Shown here in pieces: positions 7,572-17,800 of a stretch of 64,000 bases of DNA. Location: positions 310,001-374,000 of the forward strand of contig NZ_LR217735.1 of NCBI RefSeq assembly GCF_900698995.1. The letters are read 5' to 3'. This DNA is from Erwinia_E haradaeae_C (GTDB taxonomy: Bacteria; Pseudomonadota; Gammaproteobacteria; Enterobacterales; Enterobacteriaceae). The position numbers and the translations under genes are program-made. Each line of letters begins with the position of its first letter. The first letter of the stretch is position 1. The notes below the pieces were generated by a model. That model was not told the DNA's origin. It searched no databases and worked only from the letters and a program-made list of their open reading frames with translations.

Positions 7572-9977
7572 ATGAAAAATTTTCTCATAGCATCACTTTT
7601 TTTGAGTAGCGCTACTGTATGTAGTGCAGATAGATTTGTGGTCAAAAATATTTATTTTGATGGATTAAAACGGATCTCTGTTGAGTCTGTACTGCGAAGT
7701 ATGCCTGTTCATGTTTCAGATGTAGCCTCTTATGAAGATATTAGAAGGACTATTCATGCATTATTTGCGACTGGAAAATTCGATGATGTGCACCTTATAC
7801 GTAATGGTGATTCTCTAATTGTAAAACTCAAAGAGCGTCCAGTAATCGCTGGTATCACTTTTTCAGGAAATAAAATTCTTAAAGAAGAATTATTAAAAAA
7901 GAATTTAAACGCTTTTGGTATATTCATTGGAGAGGTATTAGATCATTCTTCTCTTGCTTCTATTGAGCAAGAATTAGAGGATTTTTACTATAGTATCGGT
8001 CATTATCGGTCAAGTGTGAATACTGTCTCAACTACATTACCAGGTAACCGTGTCGATTTAAATTTTGTTATCACTGAGGGGAGACCTGCCAAAATTCAAC
8101 AAATTAACATCGTGGGTAACAAAATATTCAGCACAGATGAGCTTCTCTCTCATTTTAAATTAAGAGACAAAAATTCTTGGTTACATTTATTAAGTGATAG
8201 TAAATATCAGACACAAAAAGTCAATGAAGATTTAAACATCTTGCGAGGTTTTTATCTCGATCGTGGTTATGCACGTTTTAATATTAATTCTACTCAGATT
8301 AATTTGACGCCAGATAAAGAAGGTATTTATATTACTATTAATATCACAGAAGGTGATCAGTATCAATTATCTGATATTATGATTAATAGCAATATAAAAC
8401 TCGATTCAAGAGAGATTCAGACTTTAAAAACAGAGCAAATTGGTAGTTTATATAACAGGACGCATGCTTTGCGTATAGAAGAAACTATTAAAAAAATCTT
8501 AGGACATCATGGGTATATATATCCGAAGATTCAGACGAATCTATATATTAATGATACTAAAAAAACCGTAAAGTTAAGCTTTATTATTAATTCAGGTATT
8601 CGATATTATGTACGTCAAGTACGTTTTGAAGGTAATCATGTATCTAAAGATGCCGTGATGCGTCGTGAAGCTCGGCAAATAGAAGGCACATGGTTACAAA
8701 GTGATCTGGTAGAACAAGGAAAAGAGCGTTTAAATCGTCTTGGTTACTTTATCTCAGTTAGCTCTAAAATTCAACGAGTGCCTGAATCTTTAGATCAAGT
8801 AGATGTAGTATATAGAGTACAAGAACGCAATACTGGAACGATTAACCTAGGTATAGGTTATGGGACGGAAAATGGTGTGAATTTTCAGATTGGACTCACT
8901 CAGGACAATTGGTTAGGAACGGGGAATGCTATTGGTATAAACAGCACAAAAAATGATTATATGACATACGCTGAACTCTCTTTAACTGATCCTTATTTTA
9001 CTACTTTTGGCGTAAGTCTCGGTGGACGTTTTATTTATAATGATTTTAAAGCTCATGCCGCAGATTTGTCTGATTATACTAATAAATATTATGGAGGTGA
9101 TAGTATGCTTGGTTTTCCATTAAATGAAGCTAACACCCTCCATATTGGTTTTGGTTATCTTCATCATAGTCTTTCTGATATGAAACCACAGGTTGCGATG
9201 TGGCGTTATTTGCGCACTCATGGTGAGAACCCTTCGGTTTCTGCTACTGAAGAGTTCTCTACAGATGATCTTACTTTAAATTATGGGTGGACTTATAATA
9301 CATTAGACCGTAGCTTTTTTCCTACTAGAGGACATCATGCCAATCTTAATGGTAAGATAACTATACCTGGTTCAAAAAATACTTTTTATAGAATCATGAT
9401 GAGTATGCAGCAATATTTTCCATTGAATGTCACCAGAGACTGGATTCTATTGTGTCGCGGTCGCTTAGGTTACGGAGACGGTTTTGATGGCCATGAGCTG
9501 CCGTTTTATGAAAACTTTTATGCTGGTGGTTTAACAACAGTGCGAGGTTTACGCACGAACACTATTGGACCAAAGGCTGTATATTATAATAATGCTTTAT
9601 CTAAGTGCACTAGTGGTTCTCTGAGCAGCATATGTCAGTCTGCAGATTCGGTTGGTGGTAATGCTCTAGTAGTATTAAGTACTGAGTTAATTACACCAAC
9701 GCCTTTTCTGAATGAAAAATATATTAATTTAATACGTACTTCTCTGTTTGTAGATGCTGGTATGTTATGGGATACGCGCTGGAAAGAAACTCAAGAGATG
9801 AGTTTTCTGCATATTCCAGATTATAGTAAACCTAAAAATATTCGTATCTCAGCAGGGGCTGCGCTACAATGGATGTCACCTATTGGGCCATTAGTATTTT
9901 CATATGCTTGCCCTTTTCATAAGTATCATGGAGACAAATCTGAACCATTTCAATTTTATATAGGAAAAACTTGGTAG
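7572..9977 (+). CDS. bamA: Outer membrane protein assembly factor BamA
   Basis: BamA is the central Omp85 protein of the BAM complex, which folds beta-barrels into the outer membrane. A signal peptide (MKNFLIASLFLSSATVCSA) precedes five POTRA domains (about residues 22-420) and a C-terminal 16-strand barrel. Visible landmarks are the POTRA linker FEGLKRIS-like FDGLKRIS, FATGKFDDV, ITEGDQYQLS, and the loop-6 motif, which reads VRGL here rather than the usual VRGF/Y. The chain ends in GKTW, a typical terminal aromatic. I start at the ATG at 7572 because AAGGA (7562-7566) is 5 nt away. An ATG at 7566 overlaps that site and would add two residues. No other Bam component is in the window. Confidence 0.96.
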   Translation: MKNFLIASLFLSSATVCSADRFVVKNIYFDGLKRISVESVLRSMPVHVSDVASYEDIRRTIHALFATGKFDDVHLIRNGDSLIVKLKERPVIAGITFSGNKILKEELLKKNLNAFGIFIGEVLDHSSLASIEQELEDFYYSIGHYRSSVNTVSTTLPGNRVDLNFVITEGRPAKIQQINIVGNKIFSTDELLSHFKLRDKNSWLHLLSDSKYQTQKVNEDLNILRGFYLDRGYARFNINSTQINLTPDKEGIYITINITEGDQYQLSDIMINSNIKLDSREIQTLKTEQIGSLYNRTHALRIEETIKKILGHHGYIYPKIQTNLYINDTKKTVKLSFIINSGIRYYVRQVRFEGNHVSKDAVMRREARQIEGTWLQSDLVEQGKERLNRLGYFISVSSKIQRVPESLDQVDVVYRVQERNTGTINLGIGYGTENGVNFQIGLTQDNWLGTGNAIGINSTKNDYMTYAELSLTDPYFTTFGVSLGGRFIYNDFKAHAADLSDYTNKYYGGDSMLGFPLNEANTLHIGFGYLHHSLSDMKPQVAMWRYLRTHGENPSVSATEEFSTDDLTLNYGWTYNTLDRSFFPTRGHHANLNGKITIPGSKNTFYRIMMSMQQYFPLNVTRDWILLCRGRLGYGDGFDGHELPFYENFYAGGLTTVRGLRTNTIGPKAVYYNNALSKCTSGSLSSICQSADSVGGNALVVLSTELITPTPFLNEKYINLIRTSLFVDAGMLWDTRWKETQEMSFLHIPDYSKPKNIRISAGAALQWMSPIGPLVFSYACPFHKYHGDKSEPFQFYIGKTW

Positions 9978-9986
9978 CACAATATG

Positions 9987-10050
9987 AAGGCAGAGTTAAT
10001 ATTAAGGCAGAGTTAATATTAAGGCAGAGTTAATATTAAGGCAGAGTTAA
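9987..10050 (+). repeat. 17-bp tandem array between bamA and skp
   Basis: Three exact copies of AAGGCAGAGTTAATATT (9987-10003, 10004-10020, 10021-10037) are followed by a 13-bp partial copy to 10050. The array begins just after the bamA stop. The unit contains no ATG, so unlike the array before cdsA it is not a chain of minicistrons. It does hold AAGG and AGAG purine stretches. Confidence 0.93.
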
Positions 10051-10166
10051 ATAATAAGCCATAATCTGCATTAGAATGAATCAGTTAGTGTGATACGATA
10101 TTGTAGTGATATATTCTATTTACCGTAATGATAATCAATAACCTAAAAGTCTTAAGGAGCTCAAGA

Positions 10167-10664
10167 GTGAAACAGGTTTTTCGCATTATAAGTCTAAGTG
10201 TTATTTTAATTTTTTCTGTATCTGCTGCGGCCTCTGATAAAATCGCAATAGTAAATATTTCTGATATTTTTCAGCAATTACCACAACTTACTGTTGTAAC
10301 GCATAAGTTAGAAAAAGAGTTTAAGGATCGAACGATTGCCTTGCAGAATATGGAGCATGATCTGCAAACCAAAATACAGAATATGCAGCGTAATAGATTA
10401 ACCATGAAAGCAAGTGATCAGCTTCAAATAGAAAAAGAAATTATCAAAAAGCGCGAAGCATTTAATACTACCGTTCGAGTTTTTGATCAGGATACTCGTC
10501 GTCGTCAAATAGAAGAACGGGATAAAATTATATATCAAATTCAGAATGCTGTACAGAAAGTTGCTAAACTTCAAGGTTATGATTTAGTTTTGGATCGAGG
10601 TGCGGTCGCTTACGTTTCTTCAGTGAAAGATATTACTGCTGATGTTTTGAAGCAGGTAAAATAG
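10167..10664 (+). CDS. skp: Periplasmic chaperone Skp (OmpH)
   Basis: Skp is a trimeric periplasmic chaperone that holds unfolded outer-membrane proteins on their way to BamA, encoded directly upstream. From the GTG start the protein has a signal peptide (MKQVFRIISLSVILIFSVSAAA), a short beta segment DKIAIVNISDIFQQ, a long charged helical middle forming the coiled-coil tentacles (about residues 45-120), and the C-terminal core VKDITADVLKQVK, identical to E. coli. I chose GTG at 10167 because AAGGAG at 10154-10159 is 7 nt away, giving 165 residues against 161 in E. coli. An upstream ATG at 10128 adds 13 non-homologous residues. Confidence 0.93.
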   Translation: MKQVFRIISLSVILIFSVSAAASDKIAIVNISDIFQQLPQLTVVTHKLEKEFKDRTIALQNMEHDLQTKIQNMQRNRLTMKASDQLQIEKEIIKKREAFNTTVRVFDQDTRRRQIEERDKIIYQIQNAVQKVAKLQGYDLVLDRGAVAYVSSVKDITADVLKQVK

Positions 10665-10667
10665 TCT

Positions 10668-11696
10668 ATGTTTTTTATTCGACTGGCTGATTTGGCTAAG
10701 GAGTTACATGCAGAATTGCATGGTGATGGAGAAATTGCTATCTCTGGTATTTCATCTATGCAATCTGCTCAAAAAGGTCAGATAACTTTTCTTTCTAATA
10801 AGCGCTATTCTAAAAAGCTTTTAGGCTGCCAAGCTTCAGCTGTGGTATTAACACGAGCAGATCTGCAGTTTTTTTATGGTTCTGCATTAATAGTGAGTGA
10901 TCCGTACCTAGCATATGCTCGTATAGCGCAATTGTTTGATAGAACACCTAAACCAGCGATTAGGATTGCTCCAAGTGCGGTAATTGATTGTACAGCTTGT
11001 CTTGGACAACGTGTAGCTATTGGTGCTAATTCAGTCATTGAATCTGACGTTATATTAGGTGACGATGTAGTAATTGGTGCTGGATGTTTTATTGGAAAAC
11101 AAACTAATATCGGTTCTAGGAGTCGACTATGGGCAAATGTTTCAATTTATCATAAAGTAGAAATTGGACAGGATTGTTTAATTCAATCTGGAGCAGTTAT
11201 TGGTTCTGATGGTTTCGGTTACGTTCGGGGCTCGGGTAATTGGGTTAAGATTCCCCAGTTAGGTACGGTAATTATTGGGCATCGTGTTGAGATTGGTGCC
11301 TGTACTACGATTGATCGCGGTTCTCTCGATAATACACAAATTGGTAATGATGTTATCGTGGATAATCAATGCCAGATTGCACATAATGTTATTATTGGCA
11401 ATAATACTGCAATAGCGGGCGGTGTTATTATGGCTGGCAGCCTCCAGATTGGGCAAGATTGTATGATTGGCGGTGCAAGTGTTATTAATGGACATATAGA
11501 AATCTGTGATAATGTTACTGTTACCGGGATGAGCATGGTCATGCGATCTATCACGGAACCTGGCATATACTCTTCAGGAATTCCGATTCAACCAAATAAA
11601 ACCTGGCGTAAAATGGTAACATTAGTAATGAATATTGACGATATTAGAAAACGCTTAAAAAATATTGAACGTACATTCAAAAATATTGAAGCATAA
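10668..11696 (+). CDS. lpxD: UDP-3-O-(3-hydroxyacyl)glucosamine N-acyltransferase
   Basis: LpxD transfers the second 3-hydroxyacyl chain from acyl-ACP to UDP-3-O-acyl-glucosamine, the third step of lipid A synthesis in the cytoplasm. An N-terminal uridine-binding domain (about residues 1-100) is followed by a left-handed beta-helix of hexapeptide repeats (IGANSVIES, IGAGCFIGK and more) and a C-terminal helical tail. Catalytic His239 lies in QCQIAHNV. The 342-residue length equals the family. It starts 3 nt after the skp stop, so the bamA-skp-lpxD group is tightly packed. Confidence 0.96.
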   Translation: MFFIRLADLAKELHAELHGDGEIAISGISSMQSAQKGQITFLSNKRYSKKLLGCQASAVVLTRADLQFFYGSALIVSDPYLAYARIAQLFDRTPKPAIRIAPSAVIDCTACLGQRVAIGANSVIESDVILGDDVVIGAGCFIGKQTNIGSRSRLWANVSIYHKVEIGQDCLIQSGAVIGSDGFGYVRGSGNWVKIPQLGTVIIGHRVEIGACTTIDRGSLDNTQIGNDVIVDNQCQIAHNVIIGNNTAIAGGVIMAGSLQIGQDCMIGGASVINGHIEICDNVTVTGMSMVMRSITEPGIYSSGIPIQPNKTWRKMVTLVMNIDDIRKRLKNIERTFKNIEA

Positions 11697-11857
11697 GTAA
11701 ACTACTGCATAACCTATATATAGTGTATATCAAATAATATGTGAACAAGAATAAGTATAGGGTCGCAAACAAATGATTTTTGGTTTGTGGAAAAATTGTA
11801 ATTTTTTTTACAAGTCTCATTATTGATGCTATTAGCTTTTAGGACGGGAAGAGTATT

Positions 11858-12313
11858 TTGACTATTCACATGCATACCCTAAAAATTGAAGAGATCATTA
11901 ATCTTTTACCGCATCGCTACCCATTTCTATTAGTTGATCGAGTTATTGCATTTGAAAAAAACAAATATTTGCGAGCAGTGAAGAATGTTTCAGTCAATGA
12001 ACCGTTTTTTCAAGGTCATTTTCCTGGAAAACTTATTTTTCCAGGGGTTTTAATCTTAGAAGCTATGGCTCAAGCTACTGGTATTCTTGCATTCAAAAGC
12101 ATGGGTAAATTAGAATCGGGTGAACTTTACTATTTTGCAGGTATTGATGAAGCACGTTTTAAGCGTCCAGTGGTTCCAGGTGATCAAATGATTATGGAAG
12201 TCAACTTTGAAAAAACCCGTCGTGGTTTAACACGTTTTAAAGGCGATGCGACCGTTGATGGTAAAATTGTTTGTGAAGCAAAAATGATGTGTGCCCGTAG
12301 CCGGGAGGTTTAA
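11858..12313 (+). CDS. fabZ: 3-hydroxyacyl-[ACP] dehydratase FabZ
   Basis: FabZ removes water from 3-hydroxyacyl-ACP in fatty acid elongation and competes with LpxA and LpxD for hydroxymyristoyl-ACP. It has a hot-dog fold of 151 residues. The catalytic pair is His54 in FQGHFPGK and Glu68 in LILEAMAQ. The start is TTG (MTIHMHTL...), the same unusual start I recall for E. coli fabZ. Its position between lpxD and lpxA is the standard enteric arrangement that links fatty acid and lipid A synthesis. Confidence 0.96.
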   Translation: MTIHMHTLKIEEIINLLPHRYPFLLVDRVIAFEKNKYLRAVKNVSVNEPFFQGHFPGKLIFPGVLILEAMAQATGILAFKSMGKLESGELYYFAGIDEARFKRPVVPGDQMIMEVNFEKTRRGLTRFKGDATVDGKIVCEAKMMCARSREV

Positions 12314-12316
12314 TTG

Positions 12317-13105
12317 GTGATTGATGCTACCGCCGTTATTCACCCTAGTTCCATTGTTGAAGAAGGCGCTGTGATTGGTGCTGGCGTCCAGATTAATCCA
12401 TTTTGTGTTGTGGGTTCTAATGTTAGAATTGGCGCTGGTACAGTTCTAAAATCACATGTGGTAGTTCATGGTCATACTTCTATCGGAAAAAACAATACTC
12501 TCTGGCCATTTGCCTCAGTTGGCGATGTTAATCAGGATCGAAAATATTCTGGCGAGCCAACACGAGTTGAGATCGGAGATCGTAATCACATACGTGAAAG
12601 TGTAACGATTCATCGCGGAACCGTACAAGCAGAGGGAATTACACGTATTGGTAATGATAATTTATTAATGGTAAATGCACATATTGCTCATGATTGTATT
12701 ATTGGGAGCAATTGTATTTTATCTAATAATGCTACATTAGCTGGGCATGTCAATGTTGATGATTTCGCGATTATCGGTGGCATGACCGCAGTACATCAAT
12801 TCTGTATTATCGGTTCTTATGTCATGGTAGGTGGATGCTCTGGTGTGACACAGGATGTACCTCCTTATATTATTGCGCAAGGAAATCATGCAAGGCCATT
12901 TGGGATTAATGTGGTAGGTTTACAGCGTCATGGCTTTAGTAAAGAGGCATTAAGTGCGATCCGTGCTGCCTACAAAATGCTATATCGTAGCGGAAAAACA
13001 CTTGAAAAAGTAAAACTAGAGATCGCGAGCATTGCGAATTCACATCCAGAAGTGCAATTATTTTATGATTTTTTTGCTCGATCTACTAGAGGGATTATTC
13101 GTTAA
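12317..13105 (+). CDS. lpxA: Acyl-ACP--UDP-N-acetylglucosamine O-acyltransferase
   Basis: LpxA carries out the first step of lipid A synthesis, placing a 3-hydroxyacyl group on O3 of UDP-GlcNAc. It is a cytoplasmic trimer with a left-handed beta-helix, and hexapeptide repeats are visible throughout the N-terminal two thirds. Catalytic His125 lies in NAHIAHDC. GGMTAVHQFC and the C-terminal DFFARSTRGIIR are near-identical to E. coli. I chose GTG at 12317 because GGGAGG at 12303-12308 is 8 nt away, giving 262 residues, the E. coli length. A TTG at 12314 adds one residue. It begins 3 nt after fabZ. Confidence 0.96.
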   Translation: MIDATAVIHPSSIVEEGAVIGAGVQINPFCVVGSNVRIGAGTVLKSHVVVHGHTSIGKNNTLWPFASVGDVNQDRKYSGEPTRVEIGDRNHIRESVTIHRGTVQAEGITRIGNDNLLMVNAHIAHDCIIGSNCILSNNATLAGHVNVDDFAIIGGMTAVHQFCIIGSYVMVGGCSGVTQDVPPYIIAQGNHARPFGINVVGLQRHGFSKEALSAIRAAYKMLYRSGKTLEKVKLEIASIANSHPEVQLFYDFFARSTRGIIR

Positions 13106-13108
13106 CCT

Positions 13109-14254
13109 ATGGCTATACAATCTTTAATTATTGCATTAGTTGCTGGAGAAACTTCTGGTGATATACTTGGCGCTGGGCTTATTCGTGCGATAAAAAAAAA
13201 GCACCCCAATGCTTATTTTGTGGGAATCGCTGGACCCCTCATGCAGCTTGAGGGGTGTGTGGCGTGGTATGATCTGTCAGAGCTTTCTGTAATGGGGTTT
13301 TCTGAAGTATTGTTTTGTATACGACGCTTATGGTATATTCGCCGTGTTTTAACTCGTCGATTAATTAATTTAAAGCCAGACGTTTTTATTGGTATTGACT
13401 CTCCGGATTTTAATTTAACACTAGAAAAAAATCTTAGGCGTCAAGGTATACGAACTATTCATTATGTAAGCCCAGCATTATGGGCGTGGCGAAAAAATCG
13501 CATATATAAAATTAGACATGCCGTAGATCTTATCTTATTACTCTTTCCATTTGAAAAATTATTTTATGATCATTTTGATATCCCTTGTTGTTTTATTGGT
13601 CATGCTTTAGCGGATCTTATGCCAATTGTCCCAAATAAATCATTTGCGCGTTATGAGCTTGGGATTTCAGACAAAGCTTTATGTTTAGCTTTGCTGCCAG
13701 GAAGTCGTAGCGCTGAAATAAACATGTTAGGTGCAGATTTTTTAAAAACAGCAATGATTTTACGAGAAAAATATCCAGAATTAGAGATTTTAGTACCGTT
13801 AGTTAATGATAAACATCAAGCGCAGTTTAAAGCAATTCAATCTCGCGTTTCACCGAATTTATCGGTGCGTTATTTAGACGGAAAAAGTCGACAGGCTATG
13901 CAAGCGAGTGACGCTACTTTGCTTGCATCTGGCACAGCCACGCTAGAGTGTATGTTAGCGAGGTGCCCTATGGTAGTTACTTATCGCGTAAAACCGGTGA
14001 CATTTTGGTTAGCTAGACGATTAGTTCGTACAGAGTATATATCATTACCTAATATTTTAGCAGGTTTTAAACTTGTTCCTGAATTATTACAGGATAACTG
14101 CCAACCATCACGGCTTGCTGCTGAATTAGAATTATTTTTAGATCAAGAACAAAGTTGCTATGCGTTATTTGATATTTTTTCTAATTTACACAAGCAATTG
14201 CGACAAAATGCAAATGAAAAGGCTGCAGAGGCAGTATTGGGGATTTGTAAATAA
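13109..14254 (+). CDS. lpxB: Lipid-A-disaccharide synthase
   Basis: LpxB, a GT-B-fold glycosyltransferase, condenses 2,3-diacylglucosamine-1-phosphate with its UDP form to give the beta-1,6 disaccharide of lipid A. Landmarks are the N-terminal VAGETSGDILGAGLI, GIDSPDFNLTLE, HYVSPALWAWR, LLPGSRSAEI and the nucleotide-sugar region LLASGTATLEC. The 381 residues equal the family length. A run of nine A at 13192-13200 is read in frame. A GC-rich perfect 8-bp hairpin (13234-13256) lies within the coding sequence. Starting 3 nt after lpxA, it closes the lipid A group. Confidence 0.96.
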   Translation: MAIQSLIIALVAGETSGDILGAGLIRAIKKKHPNAYFVGIAGPLMQLEGCVAWYDLSELSVMGFSEVLFCIRRLWYIRRVLTRRLINLKPDVFIGIDSPDFNLTLEKNLRRQGIRTIHYVSPALWAWRKNRIYKIRHAVDLILLLFPFEKLFYDHFDIPCCFIGHALADLMPIVPNKSFARYELGISDKALCLALLPGSRSAEINMLGADFLKTAMILREKYPELEILVPLVNDKHQAQFKAIQSRVSPNLSVRYLDGKSRQAMQASDATLLASGTATLECMLARCPMVVTYRVKPVTFWLARRLVRTEYISLPNILAGFKLVPELLQDNCQPSRLAAELELFLDQEQSCYALFDIFSNLHKQLRQNANEKAAEAVLGICK

Positions 14255-14818
14255 ATGATTAAGTATAGTTACATAACGCATAAGAGCATCATAGTGATTT
14301 CCATAAAGATATTATGTTTATTCTTCTGTTAAGAAGCTATATGATAATAGATAATAGTATTTCTAATACTGTGCATTATGTTGGTGAATACTGTTTTCAT
14401 TTTTTAGAAAATCTATATATTTAAAAAGGATTGGAGTTAAAAAATTATTTTTAATGTATAAAGATTTGATTTTTTCACGTCTCCGTACGCTATAGAGAAT
14501 ATATAATATTGGTATATTTATCTTTATATCTTGTGTCATATTTCTTTAATATATCTAAGAATTGTGATAATAATCACATTTACACCTTACTACTACATGT
14601 GTCTTAATACATTGCTTATACGGTGATTTATTCTATAAGTAAGATAGTTTTAGACTAAGTAATCTACATTAACTATATAGTCAATTCATTGGTGAAAGCA
14701 TCGTTATAATCTAGATCTATCGTTGTAATTTTACTATAAAATATCCTTATTGGGTCTCATAAGGCTTACAATAATTTTCCTTTCTTTATTATTCTCTAAC
14801 TCGCGCATAGGAATTCAG
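14255..14818. other. Gene-free gap at the rnhB position
   Basis: E. coli has rnhB (about 0.6 kb) between lpxB and dnaE. Here 564 bp without a recognisable gene remains, with stops in all frames and no trace of the RNase HII DEVGRGP motif that I can read. The retained spacing suggests an eroded gene, but no sequence similarity is visible to confirm it. Confidence 0.6.
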
Positions 14819-17800
14819 ATGCCAGAGCCTCGTTTTATTCATTTACATGTGCGCAGTGACTACTCGATAACAGATGGTTTAACAAAAATAGCTTCATTAG
14901 TAATGCATGCAGCAAATATGGGGATGCCGGCTCTTGCTATTACAGATTTTACTAATCTATTTGGTCTTATTAAATTTTATAAAATAGCCCATGACTATGG
15001 TTTAAAACCAATTATCGGCGCTGATTTTAGGATAAGTTGTTGCATTCTAGGTAATGAATTACCTCATATTACTATACTAGCAGCTAATAATAAAGGCTAT
15101 AGAAACCTAACGCTTTTAATTTCACGTGCCTATTTGCGTGGTTATGGATCGCATGGTCCAACGATAGATCGCGATTGGTTACGAGAGCATCAGGAGGGCC
15201 TGATATTACTTTCTGGTGGACATAAAGGGGATGTTGGCAAAATGTTATTACGTGGTAATCAAATACAAGCACACAAGTTCTTGAATTTTTATCAGAAACA
15301 TTTTCCTAACCGATATTATCTTACGTTAAGCCGGACTGGCAGACTTAATGAAGAGATATATCTAAATGCAGCACTAGAGTTAGCAGGGTTATATACTATT
15401 CCTGTTGTTGCTACTAACAATGTATGTTTTCTTTCTAAGTCAGACTTTGAGGCGCATGAAATTCGCGTAGCAATACAAAATGGCTATACTTTAGGGGATC
15501 CTAAACGCCCAAAATCTTATAGCGCACAGCAATATTTACGTAGTGAAGAGGACATGTGTACACTTTTTGCAGATATTCCTGAAGCGTTAGAGAATAGTAT
15601 AGAAATCACTCGTCGTTGTAATGTAACTATTCAACTTGGTAAGTATTTTTTGCCACAATTTCCTACGGGCAGAATATCTACAGAATATTATTTAATTCAA
15701 AAAGCTCAGCATGGCCTAAAGGTTCGTTTAGCGCACCGTTTTCCAGATAGAGATATGCGCATTCTCCATTATGAGCGCTATCAACAACGATTGAATAAAG
15801 AGTTACAGGTTATTAATCAAATGGGTTTTCCTGGTTATTTTTTAATCGTGATGGAATTTATTCAATGGGCAAAAGAGCAAGGTATTCCAGTAGGTCCTGG
15901 CCGCGGATCTGGGGCTGGCTCATTAGTAGCTTATGTTTTAAAAATTACAGATATAGATCCGTTGGAGTTTAATTTATTATTTGAGCGTTTTTTAAATCCA
16001 GAGCGTATATCAATGCCCGATTTTGATATTGATTTTTGCATGGAAAAACGTGACTTAGTAATTGAACATGTAGCAAATATATATGGTCGTCATTCAGTTT
16101 CACAAATTATTACTTTTGGTACCATGGCAGCAAAAGCTGTAATACGTGATGTAGGGCGTGTATTAGGGCACCCTTATGTTTTCGTTGATCGCATTGCTAA
16201 GGCAGTACCGTTAGATCCAGGTATGACACTAGAAAAAGCGTTGCAATGTTCTTCTAGTTTAATCGAGTTATATAACACAGATGAAGAAGTCAAATCTCTT
16301 ATTGATATGGCGCGTAAGCTAGAAGGTGTTACACGAAATGCCGGTAAACATGCTGGCGGTGTGGTGATCTCGCCAACAAAAATTACTGATTTTTCACCAT
16401 TATATTGTGATGAAAAGGGTCAAAACCCAGTTACTCAGTTTGACAAAAACGATGTCGAGTATACTGGTTTAGTTAAGTTTGATTTTCTTGGATTACGTAC
16501 GCTAACTATTCTAGACTGGGCTCTGGAAATGATTAATGCTCGTCTTAAGAAAAATGGTCTTAAATTAATTGAAATTTGTGAGATCTCACTTTCGGATCCA
16601 AAAAGTTTTCAGATATTACAAAATGCTGAGACTACTGCAGTGTTCCAGTTGGAATCACGCGGTATGAAAGATTTAATTAAGAGATTAAAACCAGATTGTT
16701 TTGAAGATATTATTGCTTTAGTTGCATTATTTCGTCCTGGACCATTACAATCCGGTATGGTAGACAACTTTATTAATCGCAAGCAAGGAAGAGAAAAAAT
16801 ATCGTATCCAGATGCACAGTGGGAGCATAAGCTGCTTCGACCGGTTCTTGAGTCAACTTACGGTATAATCTTGTATCAAGAACAGGTTATGCAAATTGCT
16901 CAAGTTTTAGCTGGTTATAGTCTAGGCAGTGCAGATATTCTACGTAGGGCAATGGGAAAGAAAAACCTTATGGAAATGGTTAAACAACGGAGCATTTTTG
17001 AAAAAGGAGCTAAAGAAAAAGGCATAAATAGTGTGTTAGCAATGAAAATTTTTAATTTGGTTGAGAAATTTGCTGGTTATGGTTTTAATAAATCACATTC
17101 AGCTGCTTATGCATTAGTCTCTTATCAAACATTATGGGTAAAAGCTCACTATCCAGCTGAATTTATGGCGGCAGTGATGAATGCTGATATAGATAATACA
17201 GATAAAATAGTTATTTTAGTAGGTGAATGTTGGCGAATAGGTTTAACAGTTTTACCGCCAAATATCAATTCTGGATTGCATCACTTTTATGTTAATGATA
17301 AAGGAGAAATTGTTTATGGTCTTGGAGCTATTAAAGGAGTTGGTTTAGCTCCAATTTCAGAAATTATTCAATCAAGAAATCAAGGTGGTTGTTTTTATGA
17401 AATGTTTTCATTTTGTTCGCGCATTAATATTAAAAAAATTAACCGTCGAGTTTTAGAAAAATTAATTATATCTGGTGCTTTAGACTGTTTTGGACAACAT
17501 CGGGCTGCATTAATAAGCGCGCTTCCTAATGCTATCAAGTCTTCTGCTCAATACAGTAAGGCAGGAGAGATGGGGCAGTCTGATATTTTTGGAGTACTGT
17601 TGGAGTCACAGGATTTAGTGCAGCAAACATATTCTAATGTAAAACCTTGGCCGGAAAATGTTCGATTAGAGAGAGAAAAAGAAACCTTAGGTTTTTACCT
17701 TACTGGGCATCCTATTAATCCATATTTAGAAGAAATTTCAAACTATACTAGCGGGCATCGCTTAAAAGATGTACGCCCAACTAAAAAAGGAGAAATGACT

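Noticed and set aside
7375..7575. 66-codon + strand frame just before bamA
   Set aside because: It overlaps the bamA start, has no clear ribosome site, no recognised family and a composition expected of AT-rich spacer DNA.
10128..10166. Longer skp start at ATG 10128
   Set aside because: The AAGGAG at 10154-10159 serves the GTG at 10167, and the extra residues would spoil the signal peptide.
14750..14818. 23-residue N-terminal extension of dnaE resembling a signal peptide
   Set aside because: A replicative polymerase needs no signal peptide. The ATG at 14819 has a ribosome site and gives the exact family length.
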